A stretch of 9,250 nt of DNA from Oxalobacteraceae bacterium (GTDB lineage: Bacteria > Pseudomonadota > Gammaproteobacteria > Burkholderiales > Burkholderiaceae_D), in assembly GCA_003132085.1 (NCBI GenBank), contig PKWO01000147.1, forward strand, positions 1-9,250, read 5' to 3'. This document shows positions 7,052-9,250 of this stretch, in pieces (position 1 is the first letter of the stretch; each line of letters begins with the position of its first letter). The translations under genes and the position numbers were made by a program. The notes under the pieces are model-generated. The model was not told where the DNA came from, made no database searches, and saw nothing but the letters and a program-made list of their open reading frames with translations.

Positions 7052-7071
7052 CGCGAGGGGGGCGGCTCGCG
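7052..7071. other. GC-rich hairpin in the mid-spacer
   Basis: Arms CGCGAG (7052-7057) and CTCGCG (7066-7071) flank an 8-nt G-rich loop, GGGGGCGG. It is followed at once by a second inverted repeat, GGATTTT (7071-7077) and AAAATCC (7091-7097), whose right arm touches CCATTCAATT copy 2. There is no T-run suited to an intrinsic terminator. It may be a structural boundary between the two promoter halves or a protein site; function is unknown. Confidence 0.35.
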
Positions 7072-7095
7072 GATTTTCATGGCGTAAGGAAAAAT

Positions 7096-7118
7096 CCATT
7101 CAATTACACCATTCAATT
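7096..7118 (+). promoter_or_regulatory. Tandem CCATTCAATT direct repeat, probable operator (copies 2 and 3)
   Basis: Two identical 10-mers CCATTCAATT occupy 7096-7105 and 7109-7118 on the plus strand, separated by ACA, a 13-bp period. Known MocR-type regulators (for example GabR, PdxR, TauR) bind paired direct repeats in the spacer beside their own divergent gene, so this is the best candidate operator for the adjacent regulator. Alternatively it is an upstream activator site: it lies about 135-155 bp upstream of the nit -24 element and about 115-135 bp upstream of the weaker element before the regulator gene. Confidence 0.5.
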
Positions 7119-7229
7119 CTGTTTTCGGTGCTGCACTACAATGTGATCCGGCGCTTTAAAACTGTGCGAAAGCAGAGCTCAAATGTACGGGGGTGGTGCG
7201 TATTGGCGATGCATCGCAGACTGATTGTA

Positions 7230-7246
7230 TGGAACGGAAAGTGCAT
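7230..7246 (+). promoter_or_regulatory. Weak -24/-12-like element facing the mocR-type gene
   Basis: The plus strand reads TGGAACGGAAAGTGCAT. GG (7231-7232) and GC (7243-7244) are exactly 10 nt apart; it differs from TGGCACG-N4-TTGCW at the fourth base and the first T of TTGC. The predicted transcript would start near 7255, leaving about 33 nt to the ATG including the ribosome site. Its right part continues into GCATGCATTC (7243-7252), which is also present on the minus strand at 6954-6945 over the nit -12 element. The match is moderate and could be coincidental. Confidence 0.35.
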
Positions 7247-7287
7247 GCATTCTGCTGAACACAAAACTACTTTGAAGGATGGTCTAG

Positions 7288-8682
7288 ATGGTGATGCTGC
7301 AAAATGGCTGGGTGCCGAAATTGAAAAAAGGGGCTGCTCCGCTGTATCTGGCGATTGCCAATGCGATCGCCGATGACATCGCCATTGGGCAATTGGCTGC
7401 CGAGCAACGCCTGCCGCCGCAACGCAAGCTTGCCGCATTGCTTGGCATCGATTTCACGACGGTGGCGCGTGCTTATACGGAGGCGCAGCGGCGCGGGCTG
7501 GTCGATTCCGTGGTGGGTCGGGGTACCTTTGTATGCGGCCGGCGGCGTCCCAGGATTCCGCGCGTATTCGAAGGGCGCCCCAATGTCGACATGTCGATGA
7601 ACATGCCGCCGGAACCGGTCTCGGAGGAATTGCAGGAATTGATGCAAGCCGGCTTTGCCGGTGTCGCCGGCAAGATAAGGGATTTACTGCGTTATCAAGA
7701 CTTCGGGGGATCGCCGCAAGATCGTGAGGCTGGCGCCTTGTGGCTGCGCCGGCGCGGTATGGCGGTCGATCATGAACGCTTATTGGTCGTGGCGGGAGCG
7801 CAATGTGCCCTGCTAGCGGTACTGACTACGTTGGCGGCGTCCGGCTCGGTTATCTGCTGCGAAGAGCTGACCTACCCTGGATTGCTGGCGTTGGCCGGTC
7901 CACTGGGTATTCGGCTGGTCGGTTTGCCGATGGATGGCGAAGGCATTGATGCGGTGGCGTTCGCCGCCGCTTGCGCGCAGTATGCGCCGAAAGCCTTGTA
8001 TTGCAATCCGACCTTGCTGAACCCGACTACCGCAGTAATCTCGCAGGCGCGCCGTCAGGCACTCGTGGAAGTGGCGCGCCATTACGGCGTGCCGATTATT
8101 GAAGACGATGCGTATGGTTTTTTGCCGCGCATGACGCCGCCCGCGATGGCCAGCATCGGCGCCGACGTCACGTTTTATATCGCAGGCCTGGCGAAATGCG
8201 TCGGTGCCGGTTTGCGGATAGCTTATCTGGTGGCGCCCGACGCGCAATATGCATCGCGCCTTGCGTCGGCCTTGCGGGCGACCACGGTGATGGCATCGCC
8301 GATTACCGCGGCGCTGGCGACCCGCTGGATCCGCGACGGAACAGCGGATTTGGCCTTGAACGCGATTCGCAAGGAGTCGATGGCGCGGCAAAAGCTGGCG
8401 GCGCGCATATTGCCGGTCGGAAGTTATGTCTCCAAACCGGAGGCATTCCATTTGTGGGTCAGCCTGCCGCCACCGTGGGAGCGAGCCGCATTCGCGGCAC
8501 ATATGCAATCGTCCGGCATCTGGGTAGTGGCGAGCGACGCTTTTTCGGTGTCCACGCAACCGCCTGAGGCGGTGCGGGTCTGTATAGGCGGTGTTGCGCA
8601 TCGGGAAGATATCCAGCATGCGCTGGAAATAATGGCGAATGCACTGCGCAGCGTGCCGCTGCCGGCACCAGCTGTGGTTTGA
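7288..8682 (+). CDS. MocR/GntR-family PLP-binding transcriptional regulator, likely nit regulator
   Basis: A 464-residue two-domain protein. Residues 17-83 are a GntR winged helix-turn-helix (PLYLAIANAIADDIAIGQL..., RLPPQRKLAALLGIDFTTVARAY, ending in VVGRGTFV). After a linker, residues ~135-460 are a fold-I aminotransferase domain. Key positions are Asn245 in CNPTLLNPTT, Asp273/Asp274 and Tyr276 in IEDDAYGFLP, the presumed PLP Schiff-base Lys303 in AGLAKCVGAGLRIAYL, and Arg430 in EAVRVCIGG. MocR proteins are cytosolic domain-swapped dimers that sense amino or PLP-reactive ligands. GAAGGA (7274-7279) lies 8 nt before the ATG; a second in-frame ATG at 7294 is less well spaced. Divergent placement next to nitB suggests local control of the operon, where pseudomonad clusters use the unrelated Fis-type NitA. 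The ligand is unknown. The Lys context (AKCVGAG rather than SKTLAPG-like) is atypical. Confidence 0.9.
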   Translation: MVMLQNGWVPKLKKGAAPLYLAIANAIADDIAIGQLAAEQRLPPQRKLAALLGIDFTTVARAYTEAQRRGLVDSVVGRGTFVCGRRRPRIPRVFEGRPNVDMSMNMPPEPVSEELQELMQAGFAGVAGKIRDLLRYQDFGGSPQDREAGALWLRRRGMAVDHERLLVVAGAQCALLAVLTTLAASGSVICCEELTYPGLLALAGPLGIRLVGLPMDGEGIDAVAFAAACAQYAPKALYCNPTLLNPTTAVISQARRQALVEVARHYGVPIIEDDAYGFLPRMTPPAMASIGADVTFYIAGLAKCVGAGLRIAYLVAPDAQYASRLASALRATTVMASPITAALATRWIRDGTADLALNAIRKESMARQKLAARILPVGSYVSKPEAFHLWVSLPPPWERAAFAAHMQSSGIWVVASDAFSVSTQPPEAVRVCIGGVAHREDIQHALEIMANALRSVPLPAPAVV

Positions 8683-9136
8683 TTGCAGGCCTGAAACAAA
8701 GCTTGACGCGATTGGAGATTGGAGCAGCTTCCGGTCAGAAATAGCGAGCGTAGCAACTCACTTTTCCTGCTAACTTTGCCGATATCGTTGAAAGAGTCGT
8801 GGCCGGTGCTGAGGTTTGCGGCAATGACTTCAGATAGATGCTGCAAGCTACACCATACGACTTCTGCCATGGGGCTGAAAACCGTGTCGTGTGCCGGTTC
8901 TGTGTGCTTTTGACGGCAATCTGATCTGGTTTTTTCTGTTGTTTCTGCATCTGTTTTCTTTGCCGTATTACGGTGAAAATGAAGACTTCAACACGGAAAT
9001 GGGACAACGGAAGCGCCGGTCCTGAAAATTGGCACTGGCTGTCCTGCGGGAGAAACCGAAGACCGCTGTCGAATCCCGAGGACGCCGGGCAACGCAAATC
9101 AATCATCGCTTCCGGCGCCGGTCGATAGGAAAACGC
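8683..9136. other. Non-coding spacer between the mocR-type gene and the sulfite reductase gene
   Basis: No supportable gene lies in these 454 bases. Open frames on both strands (for example minus 9145-8735) have no recognisable protein pattern or convincing ribosome site. Small features are a tandem GATTGGA pair (8710-8723), a short near-palindrome CCGTA-T-TACGG (8963-8973) that could be part of an operator for the downstream gene, and a perfect CCGGCGCCGG palindrome (9112-9121) just before the ribosome site. There is no clear intrinsic terminator after the regulator gene and no confident -35/-10 pair for the downstream gene. Confidence 0.6.
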
Positions 9137-9250
9137 ATGTACCAATACGACGATTACGATGCTTCGCTGGTGGGCGGACGTGTAGAAGAATTTCGGGACC
9201 AGGTCGCCAGAAGAATTTCAGGCGAGCTGAGTGAAGAGGAATTTCTGCCG
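9137..9250 (+). CDS. cysI: Sulfite/nitrite reductase hemoprotein (CysI-type), N-terminal fragment
   Basis: Thirty-eight codons run to the right edge without a stop, beginning MYQYDDYDASLVGGRVEEFR and continuing with DQVARRISGELSEEEFLP. This matches the N-terminus I know from betaproteobacterial single-chain 'nitrite/sulfite reductase' proteins (MYQYD..D...V..RV.QFRDQ.RR...GELSE.EF.P). Such enzymes reduce sulfite to sulfide with a siroheme and a 4Fe-4S cluster, but the catalytic cysteines are outside the window. AGGA (about 9127-9130) lies about 6 nt before the ATG. It is a separate unit from the nit genes, in the same direction as the regulator gene but 454 bp away. Sulfite and nitrite specificity cannot be told apart from this fragment. 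Confidence 0.75.
   Translation, partial: MYQYDDYDASLVGGRVEEFRDQVARRISGELSEEEFLP

Larger units (their letters stand above)
6882..7287. other. Divergent regulatory spacer between nitB and the mocR-type gene
   Basis: A 406-bp AT-richer stretch with no supportable gene; the short open frames crossing it have no recognisable protein pattern. It must contain the promoters for both divergent units. Distinct elements seen here are listed separately: an inverted repeat in the presumed nit leader, two -24/-12-like elements facing opposite ways, three copies of a 10-mer, and a GC-rich hairpin. A perfect 12-bp palindrome, GCGATGCATCGC, lies at 7206-7217. A possible sigma-70 -10 box TACAAT is at 7137-7142 (plus strand) but lacks a good -35. 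Confidence 0.85.

Noticed and set aside
7137..7142. Sigma-70 -10 box TACAAT for the regulator gene
   Set aside because: The -10 is good, but 16-18 bp upstream gives only AATTCT, CAATTC or TCAATT, so no acceptable -35 is present. It would also leave a leader of about 140 nt.
7132..7147. NtrC-like site TGCACTACAATGTGAT
   Set aside because: The half-sites are 6 nt apart instead of the usual 7, and the right half is GTGAT, not GTGCA. Too weak to call as an NtrC site.
7813..8619. 268-aa minus-strand open frame over the regulator gene
   Set aside because: It is antisense to a clear MocR-type protein, is Arg-rich and of abnormal composition, and so is a GC-driven shadow.
8683..8760. Intrinsic terminator after the regulator gene
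   Set aside because: No stable stem followed by a T-run could be found; the short GATTGGA tandem and the GGAGCAGCTTCC near-symmetry do not qualify.
8735..9145. 136-aa minus-strand open frame across the spacer before cysI
   Set aside because: The translation shows no domain or family pattern, it overlaps the start of the sulfite reductase gene, and no ribosome site supports it.

Overview
The window is a proteobacterial segment, probably betaproteobacterial (Burkholderiales-like). That placement rests on moderately high GC, dense GC-rich codon use and a 3' neighbour whose N-terminus resembles the single-chain sulfite/nitrite reductases of that group. Genus is not determined.

Positions 6881 down to 1 (minus strand) hold an eight-gene operon that I recognise from protein motifs as a Nit1C cluster (nitrilase cluster, 'nitrogen starvation response' genes, sll0783-sll0787 / MSMEG_0565-0572 type). 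In transcription order it encodes: NitB (MSMEG_0572/Sll0783 family), NitC (Nit6803-type nitrilase with Glu48-Lys130-Cys164), NitD (radical SAM protein with a non-canonical CX9CX2C motif), NitE (GNAT acetyltransferase), NitF (AIR synthase/ThiL-like protein), a GT4 glycosyltransferase (MSMEG_0565 type), NitG (95 aa, MSMEG_0570 type) and NitH (flavin monooxygenase-like, cut by the left edge). Five of the seven junctions overlap by 4-41 bp and the other two are only 19 and 28 bp, so the genes are very likely co-transcribed and translationally coupled. In pseudomonads this cluster is linked to using cyanide as nitrogen source; in Synechocystis it is induced by nitrogen starvation.

A 406-bp divergent spacer (6882-7287) separates nitB from a MocR/GntR-type regulator gene (7288-8682, plus strand). 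The spacer holds a good sigma-54 (-24/-12) element facing nitB, a weaker mirror-image one facing the regulator gene, and three exact copies of the 10-mer CCATTCAATT: two in tandem 13 bp apart and one inverted about 100 bp away. The likely logic is nitrogen-responsive sigma-54 transcription combined with local control by the MocR protein.

From 8683 to 9136 I see no gene. At 9137 the first 38 codons of a CysI-type sulfite/nitrite reductase begin and run off the right edge.

No tRNA, rRNA, mobile element, CRISPR array or attachment site was seen.
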